DNA of 64,000 nt from Arthrobacter sp. C2 (GCA_024207135.1 CP042428.1:2914001-2978000); one strand, 5' to 3'. Counted from the stretch's first letter, positions 24,641-34,487 are shown. Notes: a model not told the origin generated them from the letters alone. Translations and numbers: made by a program.

Positions 24641-26374
24641 TTAGGCCACCTCCTCCACTGCCAGCTGGCTGGTCACGATTTCCTGGTAGGTTTCCGAGGA
24701 TTCCAGGAGTTCCTCGTGCGTTCCGCGGGCCACGATTTCGCCGTGGTCCAGGACCAGGATCTGGTCGGCCGAGGTGATCGTGGAGATGCGTTGGGCGACG
24801 ATGATGACGGCCGCATCCTTGGTGGGTTCCTTCAGCGCGGCCCGCAGGTGCGCGTCGGTTGCCACGTCGAGGGCGGAGAAGGAATCGTCAAAGAGGTAGA
24901 CCTCGGGTTTCGCGGCCAGGGCCCGGGCGATGCACAGGCGTTGGCGCTGTCCTCCGGAGACGTTGGTGCCGCCCTGGGAGATCTTCCCGTTCAGGCCGTC
25001 CTCGCGTGCTGCGACGAAGTCCTCGGCCTGGGCGGTGCGCAGGGCGTCCCACAGCTCCTCGTCGCTGGCGTGCTCCGCGCCGAAGCGCAGGTTGGAGGCC
25101 ACGGTTCCGGAGAAGAGGTAGGGGCGCTGCGGGACGGTGGCCACCGAGGCGGAAATCTGCGCGCGGGTCAGCTTGGTGACAGGGGCCCCGCCCATCAGCA
25201 CCTGGCCTTCCCTCGCGTCGTAGAGCCGCGGGATCAGGTTCAGCAGCGTGCTCTTGCCCGAGCCGGTTGACCCGACGATGGCGGTGGTTTCGCCGCGACG
25301 GGCGGTGAAGGAGATGTTGTTGAGCACCGGCGCCTCGGCACCGGGGTAGCCGAAGGTGACGTTGCGGAACTCGATGGTTCCGGGGGCGTCCATCTCGGTC
25401 ACGTGCTCGTGCTGGTCGGTGAGCGACGGGGCCATGGTGGTGACCTCGTCGATGCGCTCGGCACAGACGATGGCACGGGGAATCATCATGGCCATGAAGG
25501 TTCCCATCATCACCGCGATGAGGATCTGCAGCAGGTACTGCAGGAAGGCGGTCAGCGCGCCGACCTGCATTTCGCCCGTCTCCACGCGGTGCCCGCCGAA
25601 CCACAGCACGGAGGCGGTGGCGATGTGCAGGATCATGCCGATCAGCGGGAACATCAACACGAAGAGGTTGCCGACCTTCACGCCCACGCGGGTGAGCTTG
25701 GCGTTGGCTTCCTCGAAGCGCTCGGTCTCGTGGGGTTCGCGCACGAAGGCACGCACCACGCGGATGCCGGTGATCTGCTCGCGCAGCACCCCGTTGATCC
25801 CGTCGATGCGGTCCTGCATCTGGCGGAAGAGCGGCATCAGGAAGATGACCAGGACGCCGACGACCACCAGCAGGACGGGCACGGAGACCCAGACCAGCCA
25901 GGACAGGCCGACGTCCTCGCGCAGCGCCATGATGATGCCGCCGATGCACATGATGGGGGCGGAAACCATGAAGTTCAGGCCCATCAGCACCAGCATCTGC
26001 ACCTGCTGTACGTCGTTGGTGCCGCGGGTGATCAGCGTTGCGGCGCCGAACTTGTTCACGTCCTGCGCGGAGAACCCGGTGACGGCGTCAAAGACGGAAT
26101 GGCGCAGGTCGCGGCCGATGGCCATGGCGGTCTTCGCGCCGAAGTACACGGCGGCGATGGCCGTGAGCACCTGGACGAATGCGACGGCAAGCATCACGCC
26201 GCCGGTGCGCCAGATGAAGTCGGTGTCGCCCTTGACCACGCCGGTGTCGATGATGCGGGCGTTGAGGCTGGGCAGGAAGAGTGTGGCGATGGTGGTGGCG
26301 AGCTGGAAGAACAGCACGGCGGCAATCCACCACTTGTAGGGTTTCGAATGTCTAAGTATGAGCTTTAAGAGCAT
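24641..26374 (-). CDS. ABC exporter half-transporter, degenerate ATPase-site subunit
   Basis: 577 residues: six-helix exporter domain followed by a nucleotide-binding domain with Walker A GSTGSGKST and signature VSGGQRQ. In Walker B the catalytic Glu is replaced by Asp (LFDDSFSALD), so one of the two composite ATP sites would hydrolyse poorly. This asymmetry is established for heterodimeric exporters. It is the first gene of the pair, starting at 26374 after GAGGACACTGCCTG, and ends exactly where its partner begins. Expected location is the cytoplasmic membrane; the substrate is unknown, with drug or lipid most likely. Confidence 0.9.
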   Translation of the reverse strand: MLLKLILRHSKPYKWWIAAVLFFQLATTIATLFLPSLNARIIDTGVVKGDTDFIWRTGGVMLAVAFVQVLTAIAAVYFGAKTAMAIGRDLRHSVFDAVTGFSAQDVNKFGAATLITRGTNDVQQVQMLVLMGLNFMVSAPIMCIGGIIMALREDVGLSWLVWVSVPVLLVVVGVLVIFLMPLFRQMQDRIDGINGVLREQITGIRVVRAFVREPHETERFEEANAKLTRVGVKVGNLFVLMFPLIGMILHIATASVLWFGGHRVETGEMQVGALTAFLQYLLQILIAVMMGTFMAMMIPRAIVCAERIDEVTTMAPSLTDQHEHVTEMDAPGTIEFRNVTFGYPGAEAPVLNNISFTARRGETTAIVGSTGSGKSTLLNLIPRLYDAREGQVLMGGAPVTKLTRAQISASVATVPQRPYLFSGTVASNLRFGAEHASDEELWDALRTAQAEDFVAAREDGLNGKISQGGTNVSGGQRQRLCIARALAAKPEVYLFDDSFSALDVATDAHLRAALKEPTKDAAVIIVAQRISTITSADQILVLDHGEIVARGTHEELLESSETYQEIVTSQLAVEEVA

Positions 26375-26609
26375 CAGGCAGTGTCCTCATGATTTTTTAG
26401 CCGCACGAATCCACCATGGTTTGGTGGCCCCGCGAGGGCGGCAACGCGGCATTTTTCAGCCAAGCATTGGTCACTCTACCCTCGATGCCCCACGGTTTGA
26501 CCCTCCCTAAGACTGACTTTTTGCCCCCCGCGTACATCGCGCGCGGTATGCGGGCCCGATCGGTGCCCCGACGGGTGTGCAATGCGTGGTTTTCACCCTC
26601 GTTCACCCC

Positions 26610-26638
26610 TTGTTGGTCCGCCACACAAGCAATAGGAT
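26610..26638 (+). promoter_or_regulatory. Promoter of the bcp gene
   Basis: TTGTTG (26610-26615) and TAGGAT (26633-26638) are 17 nt apart, giving a start of transcription near 26645 and a leader of about 35 nt before GTG 26680. The rest of the 26375-26679 gap serves the divergent ABC operon. I see no convincing gene in it; a 46-codon open frame on the minus strand lacks support. Confidence 0.5.
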
Positions 26639-26679
26639 GAAATTGAATTATCAGGATGTGGAAACGAATGGAGTCGCTT

Positions 26680-27156
26680 GTGTCTGAACTTTCATCACCG
26701 CTGGCCGTTGGGCAGCGCGCACCGCAATTCACCTTGGCCGATGCCACCGGCCGGCAGGTCTCGCTGGGCGACTACGCGGGCAAGAACGTCGTCGTGTACT
26801 TCTACCCCAAGGCGGCCACCCCCGGCTGCACCACCGAGGCCTGCGACTTCCGGGACAACCTGAACTCGCTGCGGGGCGCCGGGTACGAGGTCCTGGGCAT
26901 CTCCCCGGACCAGGGCGAGGCCCTGGCCTCGTTCACCGCTGCCGAATCGCTGAACTTCCCGCTGCTTTCGGATCCCGATTTTGCGGTGGCCACCGCCTAC
27001 GGCTCGTACGGGGAAAAGGAGTTCAACGGCAAGAAGTCCTCCGGCACGCTGCGCAGCACCGTGGTGGTCGACGGCGACGGCCTGGTCTCGCTGGCCGAGT
27101 ACAACGTCGCCGCCGGCGGGCATGTGGCCCGTCTGCGCGAGGAACTCGGCATCTAG
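26680..27156 (+). CDS. bcp: Thioredoxin-dependent peroxiredoxin, Bcp/PrxQ type
   Basis: 158 residues. The conserved stretch FYPKAATPGCTTEACDFRDN contains the peroxidatic Cys and, five residues on, the resolving Cys of the atypical two-cysteine PrxQ group, so it should reduce hydroperoxides with thioredoxin. GTG at 26680 is chosen because GGAG stands 6 nt before it and the protein then starts close to the family N-terminus; ATGs at 26656 and 26668 are alternatives. It is a single gene, divergent from the ABC exporter pair. Confidence 0.92.
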   Translation: MSELSSPLAVGQRAPQFTLADATGRQVSLGDYAGKNVVVYFYPKAATPGCTTEACDFRDNLNSLRGAGYEVLGISPDQGEALASFTAAESLNFPLLSDPDFAVATAYGSYGEKEFNGKKSSGTLRSTVVVDGDGLVSLAEYNVAAGGHVARLREELGI

Positions 27157-27175
27157 CCGCTTCCCTGCCTCCCCG

Positions 27176-27787
27176 CTACAGGAGTTCGGGGATGTCTGCG
27201 GGATGGACCGGGGCGATGCGTTCCGGTTCGTCCGGCATCCCGAAGTGCGTGGCCAGCTGCGCCAGCTGCCGGCATTCGAACCCGCTCCAGGTTTCGATGC
27301 CGCGCACGGAGCCATCGGGCAGCGTGATCCACAGCTGGTCGCGCGCGCGTTCGTCCCCGCCTGCGTCCCAGGCGACGTGGCGCAGGATGCCGGTGTCCCG
27401 GGGCACCACGTGGCTGGGGCCCCGGGTGCGTTCGAGGACCAGGCCCGCCTCGTAGACGTGGCCCAGCAGGATCCCGCGGATGCCCTCGCGGTCCCGGAAG
27501 AGCATCCGGTAGCCGCACACCGCCACGAACCCCAGCCCCAGGACGCTCAGTGCCAACCCGCCCAGCTTCAATCCGGGCACCGCGGGATGGGCGCGCACCA
27601 GGAACATGATGCTGGCGGTGGCGACAATCAGCCCGACGACCAGGCCTGCGGCGTTGTTGACCAACGACTTGCGGTCTTCCTCGCGTTCCAGCTGCAGGGT
27701 GTAGAGCCATCGCCCCAGGTCGGCGTCTTCGGCCTGCCCGCGGGCACGGGCGGTGGTTTCCCAGCCGCCGCCCTGGATGGTGCTCAT
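27176..27787 (-). CDS. Two-helix membrane protein of unknown function
   Basis: 203 residues from ATG 27787. Residues 1-45 are charged; two helices follow (LVVGLIVATASIMFLV and GLALSVLGLGFVAVCGYRML), and then a soluble C-terminal domain of about 110 residues with WITLPDGSVRGIETWSGFEC. I do not recognise the family. The open frame extends further upstream with an ATG at 27875 that has GAGG in front, so the N-terminus is uncertain. Convergent with bcp, 19 nt apart. Confidence 0.6.
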   Translation of the reverse strand: MSTIQGGGWETTARARGQAEDADLGRWLYTLQLEREEDRKSLVNNAAGLVVGLIVATASIMFLVRAHPAVPGLKLGGLALSVLGLGFVAVCGYRMLFRDREGIRGILLGHVYEAGLVLERTRGPSHVVPRDTGILRHVAWDAGGDERARDQLWITLPDGSVRGIETWSGFECRQLAQLATHFGMPDEPERIAPVHPADIPELL

Positions 27788-27995
27788 CGCCGGGACCCGC
27801 GGGGCGCGCCGGCAGATGGCGCACCTCTGCGGAAGGCTGGATCGGGGTGGATGAGGGGTGGCAAAGCAACGCATGATGGGTGCCTCATGCTGCGAGGGTA
27901 GCAGAGGCGCGGGGGAAAGTAACCGGCTTGGCGCCGGACCCCGGGCGGCCCGCTGCCGCGGCGCCGCCGGGCACCGTCGCCGCAACACAACCGCA

Positions 27996-28018
27996 CCCCC
28001 GCAAGGTGCTTGCGGGGG
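27996..28018 (-). terminator. Hairpin terminator of the asparagine/aspartate operon
   Basis: A perfect 10-bp stem CCCCCGCAAG/CTTGCGGGGG with loop GTG lies 29 nt beyond the stop of the permease gene (28047) on the minus strand. Confidence 0.65.
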
Positions 28019-28046
28019 CGGGTGCGGGCGCCGGGTGCCGGGTGGC

Positions 28047-29576
28047 TCAGGCCTCCGGCCCGGAGGCGGAAAGCGCGACTTCGTAGCGCTCGTCGGCCGC
28101 ATCGCGTGCCGCGGCGATGTCGGCGATGCGCCCGCGGGAGGCGTACCAACCGATCATCAACGCCGGGACAATGACGATGATCGAGGCCACGGTCCAGGTG
28201 CCCACCGGCGAGTCGAAGGCCATCAACACGATGACCGCGGCCAGGAAGGCCAGGGTCAGGTACCCGGTGTAGGGCGCCCCGATCATGCGGAAGGCCGGCC
28301 GGGCCATTTCCCCGCGCCGGGACAGGCGGTACAGCGCCAGCTGGCAGAGCACGATCATGCCCCAGGAGGCGATGATGCCCAGCGCCGCCATGTTCAGCAC
28401 GATCTCGAAGGCCTGTGCCGGAACGATCGCGTTGAGCACCACTCCGAGGCCTGCGACCACGGTGGTCAGCGCGATGCCGCCGTAGGGCACGCCCCGCTTG
28501 TTCAGCCGCGCGGCGAAGCGCGGCGCGGATCCGGCCAGAGCCATCGAACGCAGGATGCGCCCGGTGGAATACAGCCCGGCGTTCAACGAGGACATCGCCG
28601 CGGTGAGCACCACCAGGTTCATGATCGAGTCCATGCCGGCGACGCCGATGGACCCGAAGAACGTCACGAACGGGGATTCGCCGGCCTTGTAGGCACTGTA
28701 GGGCAGCAGTAGCGAGAGCAGCACCAGGGAGCCGACGTAGAACACGGCGATGCGGATGATCACGGTGTTGATGGCCTTGGGCATGACCTTCTCCGGGTTT
28801 TCGGTCTCCCCGGCCGCGGTGCCGATCAGCTCGATCGAGGCGTAGGCGAACACCACGCCCTGCATCACCACGACCACCGGAAGCAGGCCGTTGGGGAAGA
28901 ACCCGCCGTTGTCCGCGATCAGCGAGAAGCCGACCTCGTGCCCGGGGACCGGAGACCCGAAGATGACAAAGTAGACGCCCACGGCCAGGAACGCCACCAG
29001 CGCGACGACCTTGATCAACGCGAACCAGAACTCCAGCTCGCCGAAGACCTTCACCGAGACCAGGTTCAGCCCCAGCACCAGCAGCAGCGCCGCCAACGCC
29101 CAGGTCCACTGCGGGACCGCGCCGATCCACGGCACGTACTTGGCGAAGAAGTTCATGTACAGCGCGATCGCGGTGATGTCCACGATCGCGGTCATGGCCC
29201 AGTTCAGCCAGTACAGCCAGCCGGTGACGAAGGCTGCCTTCTCGCCGAAGAACTCGCGGGCGTAGGAGACGAAGGAACCCGAGGAGGGGCGGTGGACGAC
29301 CAGTTCGCCCAGCGCGCGCAGGATCAGGAACGCGAAGAACCCGCAGACCGCATAGCTGAACATCAATGCCGGGCCGGCGCCGGCCAGCCGGCCGCCGGCA
29401 CCCATGAACAGGCCGGTGCCGATGGCCCCGCCGATCGCGATCATCTGGATCTGGCGGGATTTCAGCCCCTTGTGCATGCCGGCGTCCTCGGCGGTCAATG
29501 CCGACTTCGGCCGGCCGTCGGCCAGGGTGTTTCCGGAACGCGGCGCGGGGCCGGGTGTGGGGTTTTCACGTGTCAT
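28047..29576 (-). CDS. Amino-acid permease, APC superfamily (L-asparagine permease type)
   Basis: 509 residues, 12 helices. The N-terminal signature [20 protein letters not shown] and the later [20 protein letters not shown] identify the amino-acid/H+ symporter (AAT) family, which includes AnsP and GabP. Its place at the end of an operon with a GntR regulator, asparaginase and aspartase makes asparagine or aspartate the likely substrate. The gap to aspA is 153 nt and no terminator is seen there. Cytoplasmic-membrane protein. Confidence 0.87.
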   Translation of the reverse strand: MTRENPTPGPAPRSGNTLADGRPKSALTAEDAGMHKGLKSRQIQMIAIGGAIGTGLFMGAGGRLAGAGPALMFSYAVCGFFAFLILRALGELVVHRPSSGSFVSYAREFFGEKAAFVTGWLYWLNWAMTAIVDITAIALYMNFFAKYVPWIGAVPQWTWALAALLLVLGLNLVSVKVFGELEFWFALIKVVALVAFLAVGVYFVIFGSPVPGHEVGFSLIADNGGFFPNGLLPVVVVMQGVVFAYASIELIGTAAGETENPEKVMPKAINTVIIRIAVFYVGSLVLLSLLLPYSAYKAGESPFVTFFGSIGVAGMDSIMNLVVLTAAMSSLNAGLYSTGRILRSMALAGSAPRFAARLNKRGVPYGGIALTTVVAGLGVVLNAIVPAQAFEIVLNMAALGIIASWGMIVLCQLALYRLSRRGEMARPAFRMIGAPYTGYLTLAFLAAVIVLMAFDSPVGTWTVASIIVIVPALMIGWYASRGRIADIAAARDAADERYEVALSASGPEA

Positions 29577-29729
29577 GCGCGTGGGCCTCTCGGGGAGTGG
29601 ATGTCGTGGGGGCTTGCTTGCAAGGTGGTGCGTGATGGCGGAACGGGTCGTGAAGGCCGCGGCGGGGGTGGGCCGCGGGCGGGGCGCCGGTTGCGGGCGG
29701 GTGTGCCCGGAAACCGGCGGAGGGAACAG

Positions 29730-31163
29730 CTATTCGCTGAGGTTGGCCAGGCGCTCGGGGCGCAGCAGCTCGCGCAGCTGGGAGGCCGAGAGCAGCCCGT
29801 GTTCCAGGACCAGCTCGGCCACGCCGCGGCCGGTGGACAGAGCCTCCAGGGCGATCTTGGTGGAGGCGGCGTAGCCCAGCTGAACGGTCAGTGCGGTGAC
29901 CAGGCCGATGGAGTTTTCCACCTGGGCCCGCAGCTTGTCCTCGTGCGCGGTGATCCCGACGATGCACTTGTCGGCCAGCGTGGTGCAGGCGGCCTCGAGG
30001 TGGCGCATCGACTTGGTCAGGCTGTGCACGATGATCGGCTCGAAGGCGTTGAGCTGCAGCTGCCCGGACTCTGCGGCCATCGTGATGGTCACGTCGTTGC
30101 CGATGACCTCGTAGGCCACCTGGTTCACGACCTCGGGGATCACCGGGTTGACCTTGCCGGGCATGATCGAGGAGCCGGACTGCACCGCGGGCAGGTCGAT
30201 CTCGCCCAGGCCGGCGCGCGGGCCGGAGGAGAGCAGGCGCAAATCGTTGCAGATTTTGGAGAGCTTGACGGCCACGCGCTTGAGCACCCCGGAGAGGTGC
30301 ACGAAGGCGCCGACGTCGGCGGTGGCCTCGATCAGGTCGAACGCGGTTTCCAGCTTCAGCCCGGAGATCTCCGCCAGGTGGGTGCAGGCCAGCGCCGAGT
30401 AGCCGGCCGGGGCGTTGAGCCCGGTGCCGATGGCGGTGGCACCGAGGTTGATCTCGTGGACCAGCAAGGTGGCCTCGGCCAGCCGCAAGCGGTCCTCGCC
30501 CAGGGTCACGGCATAGGAGTTGAACTCCTGCCCCAGGGTCATCGGCACGGCGTCCTGCAGCTGGGTCCGGCCCATCTTCACCACGGTGCGGAACTCGACG
30601 GCCTTGGCGGCGAAGGCCGCGCCGAGGTGCTCCATCGCACCGACCAGCGAGGTCGCGGCGAAGATCGTGGCCACGCGCACCGCGGTGGGGTAGACGTCGT
30701 TGGTGGACTGGCTGAGGTTCACGTGGTCGTTGGGGTGCAGGTACTGGTATTCGCCCTTGGCGTGGCCCATGAGTTCCAGGGCCCGGTTGGCGATGACCTC
30801 GTTGGCGTTCATGTTCGAGGAGGTCCCGGCGCCGCCCTGGATCACGTCGACGACGAACTGGTCGTGCAGCTTGCCGCCGATGATTTCGGCGCAGGCGGCG
30901 ACGATGGCCTCGGCGCGGGGCGCGTCGAGCAGGCCCAGTTCCAGGTTGGTCCGGGCTGCTGCCTGCTTGACCATGGCCAGGGCCACCACCAGGTTGGTGT
31001 TGGTGGACAGCGGCTGGCCGGTGATCGGGAAGTTTTCCACGGCGCGCAGCGAGTGCACGCCCCAATACACGTGCGCGGGAATGTCCCGGTCGCCGATCAA
31101 ATCGTGTTCGCTGCGGGTGCCCTGGGGGGCCGTGGCCTGCAAGGTGGCGGTGGATTCGTTCAT
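29730..31163 (-). CDS. aspA: Aspartate ammonia-lyase
   Basis: 477 residues, the usual length for aspartase. The fumarase/aspartase signature GSSIMPGKVNP is present, as are HPNDHVNLSQSTNDVYPTA and SSNMNANEVIANRA. Aspartases begin with EHDLIGDRDIPAHVYWGVHS much as here, which separates them from class II fumarases. The enzyme converts L-aspartate to fumarate and ammonia. ATG 31163 is chosen over longer frames because AGGAGAACC precedes it. It lies 140 nt downstream of the asparaginase gene, so the two steps Asn to Asp to fumarate are encoded in order. Confidence 0.93.
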   Translation of the reverse strand: MNESTATLQATAPQGTRSEHDLIGDRDIPAHVYWGVHSLRAVENFPITGQPLSTNTNLVVALAMVKQAAARTNLELGLLDAPRAEAIVAACAEIIGGKLHDQFVVDVIQGGAGTSSNMNANEVIANRALELMGHAKGEYQYLHPNDHVNLSQSTNDVYPTAVRVATIFAATSLVGAMEHLGAAFAAKAVEFRTVVKMGRTQLQDAVPMTLGQEFNSYAVTLGEDRLRLAEATLLVHEINLGATAIGTGLNAPAGYSALACTHLAEISGLKLETAFDLIEATADVGAFVHLSGVLKRVAVKLSKICNDLRLLSSGPRAGLGEIDLPAVQSGSSIMPGKVNPVIPEVVNQVAYEVIGNDVTITMAAESGQLQLNAFEPIIVHSLTKSMRHLEAACTTLADKCIVGITAHEDKLRAQVENSIGLVTALTVQLGYAASTKIALEALSTGRGVAELVLEHGLLSASQLRELLRPERLANLSE

Positions 31164-31302
31164 GGCGGGAGGTTCTCCTGTGCTGGGGCGGTGCGTGGGC
31201 GATGGATGGTGCGCTGCGTTGGAAGGGCTGTTTTTGGGCACGACAAGGCAGCGCGCGGTGGTGCGTTGTGGGTGGGGCCGTGTTGCGGCCCCGGGAGCGG
31301 CG

Positions 31303-32268
31303 CTAGCTGAGGGGCAGCCCGGACAGGGTGCCGACCGGGTGGCCGCCGCCGAGCACGGGGAGGTTGTTGAAGGGTTCCAGCGGCCCGGGCGCCACGCCCA
31401 GGGCCAGCAAGGCGGGGACGGCGGCCGGCATGCGCGCCCGGTCCGACCCGTCGGAGATCTTCAGTGCCACCGCGGAGCCGTCGGGCAGGGCGATGAGCTG
31501 GATTCCCTCGAACCCGTCCTTGGCCAGCAGCCCGGGCACGGCCTCCATGAGCGCCGTGACATCGCGCCCGATACCGGCAACCATCAGCGGGTGCGCGCGC
31601 ATGGCGTCGGCGACCCGGCGTTCGGCGGTGCCCCCGGTGGCCGTGACCAGCCTGGAGAATGCCCTGGCCATGCCGGTCAGGGAGAGTGCGAAGACCTCGG
31701 TGCCGCACCCGTCGGTGCTGGTGATGGTCACGTCCTCGCCGGTGAGTTCGGCGACGACCGCCCGGATGAGGGTGGGCAGCGGGTGGTCGTGGTGCAGGTA
31801 GGTATCGGTGTCCCAGCCGTTGAGCACGCAAGCGGCCAGCATCGCGGCGTGCTTGCCCGAGCAGTTCTGGGCCAGTTGGGTGGGGCCGTTGCCGGCGTGG
31901 ATCCACGCGTGGCGTTCGGCGGTCCCGTAGGGCAGGTCGGTGGAGTTGCGCAGCGCCGCGGGATCCAGCCCGGCCTCGGCGAGGATCTTGGCGGCGAGGT
32001 CCTGGTGGTCGGCGGAGCCGGAGTGGCTGGCGGCGGCCAGGGCGAGCTGCTCGGCGGGCAGCTCGAGCCCGGCGCGCACCATGGCCACGGCGAAGAGCGG
32101 CTTCAGGGCCGAACGCGGGTAGATCCGGGCTCCGGGTTCCCCGCGGGTGAGCACGGTGGTGCCGTGTGGATCCAGGGCCGCCAGGGAGCCGTAGTGGACG
32201 CTTTCCACCAGCTGGCCGCGGGTTTGCACGGCGAGCGGAGCGTGGCCGGGGAAATTGGCGAGGTTCAC
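31303..32268 (-). CDS. Asparaginase of the Rhizobium etli type II family
   Basis: 321 residues. It carries the family segments RGQLVESVHYGS, SALKPLFAVAMV, CSGKHAAMLAAC and STDGCGTEVFALSLTGMARA of the thermolabile R. etli-like asparaginase family, unrelated to E. coli AnsA/AnsB. Conserved Ser and Lys in SALKP and SGKH and two Cys are expected near the active site. It hydrolyses L-asparagine to aspartate and ammonia in the cytoplasm. The GTG start at 32268 overlaps the TGA of the regulator gene (GTGA), so translation is coupled. Confidence 0.9.
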   Translation of the reverse strand: MNLANFPGHAPLAVQTRGQLVESVHYGSLAALDPHGTTVLTRGEPGARIYPRSALKPLFAVAMVRAGLELPAEQLALAAASHSGSADHQDLAAKILAEAGLDPAALRNSTDLPYGTAERHAWIHAGNGPTQLAQNCSGKHAAMLAACVLNGWDTDTYLHHDHPLPTLIRAVVAELTGEDVTITSTDGCGTEVFALSLTGMARAFSRLVTATGGTAERRVADAMRAHPLMVAGIGRDVTALMEAVPGLLAKDGFEGIQLIALPDGSAVALKISDGSDRARMPAAVPALLALGVAPGPLEPFNNLPVLGGGHPVGTLSGLPLS

Positions 32269-32972
32269 GGTTTGCCCACTCCAAGGATCAGGGTCAGGGC
32301 TTCGTCGACGGCGGCCAGGTGTGCGGCCATGGCCTTCCCGGCCGCGGGTCCGTCGCCGGCTTCGATGGCCGCGAGGATCTCGCGGTGTTCGGCGTGCGAG
32401 GGGTGCTGGCGGCCGGTGATGAGGTTGATGGTCTCGGACTGGTTGACCATCGCGTCGCGGATGTCGTTGACCACGCGGGCGAAGACGCCGTTGCCGCTGG
32501 CCGCGGCGATGGTGGCATGGAAGCTGGCATCGAGCGTGACCCACATTTCCGGGTCGTCCTCGTCTTCCATGGCCTCGATGATGCCGCGCAGCTGGAGAAG
32601 CTGGTCGGCGGTGGCGCGGGTGGCGGCGAATTGCGCCGCGGGGATCTCGATGTGCGGGCGTGCCTCCATGAGGCTGCGCGCGGAGAAGGCCCCGAGCACC
32701 AGGTCGCCGCCGGCGCGCGGGGCAATGACGAAGGTGCCCTTGCCGGTTTGGGTCTGGGTGAGCCCGAGTGCAGCGCAGGAGCGCAGGGCCTCGCGGATGA
32801 CCGAGCGGCTGACCGCGTATTGGGCGGCAAGCACCGATTCGGCGCTCAACTTGCTGCCGACGGGCAGTTCGCCGGACTCGATGGCGTCGCGGATGGAGGT
32901 AAAGACGGCCTCGGCCGCGCTGACTCTCACGATCGGCTGCGGTCCGGCTGCCCGGCTGTCTGACAGGTTCAT
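32265..32972 (-). CDS. GntR-family regulator, FCD domain, of the asparagine operon
   Basis: 235 residues. Winged helix with ESGELPVGSKLSAESVLAAQ and SRSVIREALRSC, followed by a FadR-type helical FCD domain with SFHATIAAASGNGVFARVV and HREILAAIEAGDGPAA. It heads the operon with asparaginase, aspartase and permease and probably senses aspartate, fumarate or asparagine. The ATG at 32972 lies 6 nt after a -10 box, so the mRNA is likely leaderless. Confidence 0.88.
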   Translation of the reverse strand: MNLSDSRAAGPQPIVRVSAAEAVFTSIRDAIESGELPVGSKLSAESVLAAQYAVSRSVIREALRSCAALGLTQTQTGKGTFVIAPRAGGDLVLGAFSARSLMEARPHIEIPAAQFAATRATADQLLQLRGIIEAMEDEDDPEMWVTLDASFHATIAAASGNGVFARVVNDIRDAMVNQSETINLITGRQHPSHAEHREILAAIEAGDGPAAGKAMAAHLAAVDEALTLILGVGKP

Positions 32973-32978
32973 GTTCCG

Positions 32979-33008
32979 ACTATGTCACGTCTCACAAAAC
33001 ACTGTCAA
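32979..33008 (-). promoter_or_regulatory. Promoter of the gntR-asparaginase-aspA-permease operon
   Basis: On the minus strand TTGACA (33008 to 33003) and CATAGT (32984 to 32979) are 18 nt apart; six bases later comes the ATG at 32972. Between the boxes GTGAGACGTGAC may be a GntR target, but no perfect repeat is present. Confidence 0.65.
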
Positions 33009-33122
33009 GGCGCGCGAGCCCCCACATGCCGCCCGCGGTATTTTCGCGCCGGAACCGGCAGGCCAGACCTTGGCCGCCCTCGGAGCACGCCGTTCGCTGC
33101 CGTGAATGTCTCGCGAAAAGAC

Positions 33123-33143
33123 CACGCTGACATGGACAGCGTG
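33123..33143. promoter_or_regulatory. Inverted repeat upstream of the amidohydrolase gene
   Basis: CACGCTG (33123-33129) and CAGCGTG (33137-33143) with a 7-nt spacer, about 95 bp before ATG 33238. It may be an operator or an mRNA hairpin. Nothing else stands out in 33009-33237. Confidence 0.35.
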
Positions 33144-33237
33144 CTCCCGGCGGGAATACATTTGGCCTTGTGGATCCGCGGACGAGGCACCCAGCATCCG
33201 GCAACGTCCGTTCGCGGCCGGGACGGAAGGCCGAAGC

Positions 33238-34467
33238 ATGAGCTATCAAGCTGTTTTCAGCTCGCTGGAAAAGCAGTTGGAGTGGCAACGCGAGCTGTAC
33301 AGGCATTTCCACCGCCATCCGGAGCTCGGCCTGCAGGAACACGAGACCTCCGAACGCATCGCGGCCGAACTCGGCACCCTGGGATACGAGATCCAGCGGA
33401 TCGGCGGCACCGGCGTGGTCGGGGTGCTGGCCAACGGCGACGGACCTGTGGTCCTTGCCCGCGCCGACATGGACGCGCTTCCGGTCACGGAAGACACCGG
33501 GCTGGAGTATTCCTCCACCGTCGCGGGCGTCATGCATGCCTGCGGGCACGACATGCACATGGCCACCCTGCTGGGCGCCGCGAAGGTGCTGGCCGACCAC
33601 CGGGACGCCTGGTCCGGGACGCACATCGCGCTCTTCCAGCCGGCCGAGGAAACCGCCGCGGGAGCCAGGGCCATGGTCGCCGACGGGCTTGTCGACAAGC
33701 TGCCGCGTCCCGACGTCGCCCTGGCCCAGCACGTGATGCCCATGGAGGCCGGGATGATCGGCACCACCGCCGGGCCGATCCTCTCCGCCGGCGACAGCCT
33801 GAAGATCACCGTCCACGGCCGCGGCGCCCACGGCTCCATGCCGCACAACTCGGTGGACCCGGTGGTGCTGGCCGCCTCGATCGTGTTGAAGCTGCAGACC
33901 ATCGTGTCCCGGGAGACCCGGCCGGGTCAGTTCGCGGTGGTGACGGTCGGTGCGTCCAACGCCGGGACCACCGCCAACATCATCCCCGACCGGGCCGAAC
34001 TGAGGCTGAACATCCGCACCTATGACACGGAGCTGCGCAAGCACGTGATGGCCTCCATCGAGCGGATCGTGCGCGGGGAATGCGCCGCGGCCGGTTCCCC
34101 GAAGGAGCCGGAGTTCGAGTACTACGACCAGTTCCCGCTCACCAGCAACGATGCCGAGGTGAACGAAACCGTCACCCGGGCCTTCACCGAACACTTCCCC
34201 GACGGTCAGGTCCATCGCGCCGACCCGGCCACCGCCTCGGAGGACTTCAGCACCATCCCCGACGCGTTCGGCATCCCCTACACGTACTGGACGGTTGGCT
34301 GCGTCCCGGCCGAGGCCTACCGCAAGGCGGTGGCAAGCGGGACGGTGTCCTCCGACATCCCCGCGAACCACTCCCCCTTCTTCGCCCCCGCCATCGACCC
34401 CACGCTCGAAACCGCCACCCGCACCCAAGTCATCGCCGCACTGGCCTACCTGGGCAAGAAGAACTGA
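33238..34467 (+). CDS. M20-family metal-dependent amidohydrolase (hippurate hydrolase type)
   Basis: 409 residues. The M20D pattern is complete: RADMDALPV, then MHACGHDMHMATLLGAAKVL with metal ligands Cys and His, FQPAEETAAGA with Glu, and the dimerisation domain starting near VHGRGAHGSMPHNSVDPV. Enzymes of this family split N-acyl amino acids such as hippurate or indole-acetyl amino acids. ATG 33238 follows GGAAGG and begins directly before the conserved helix. A DHA2 transporter gene follows 20 nt later, so the pair may process and move one compound. Confidence 0.9.
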   Translation: MSYQAVFSSLEKQLEWQRELYRHFHRHPELGLQEHETSERIAAELGTLGYEIQRIGGTGVVGVLANGDGPVVLARADMDALPVTEDTGLEYSSTVAGVMHACGHDMHMATLLGAAKVLADHRDAWSGTHIALFQPAEETAAGARAMVADGLVDKLPRPDVALAQHVMPMEAGMIGTTAGPILSAGDSLKITVHGRGAHGSMPHNSVDPVVLAASIVLKLQTIVSRETRPGQFAVVTVGASNAGTTANIIPDRAELRLNIRTYDTELRKHVMASIERIVRGECAAAGSPKEPEFEYYDQFPLTSNDAEVNETVTRAFTEHFPDGQVHRADPATASEDFSTIPDAFGIPYTYWTVGCVPAEAYRKAVASGTVSSDIPANHSPFFAPAIDPTLETATRTQVIAALAYLGKKN

Positions 34468-34487
34468 GAGAAGGAACGTGGAACACC

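Noticed and set aside
22514-25270. 918-codon plus-strand open frame
   Set aside because: Antisense to the two ABC exporter genes, with no ribosome binding site or domain.
26397-26535. 46-codon minus-strand open frame (MYAGGKKSVLGRV...) before the ABC exporter genes
   Set aside because: Considered as a leader peptide, but there is no promoter, ribosome binding site or hairpin arrangement to support it.
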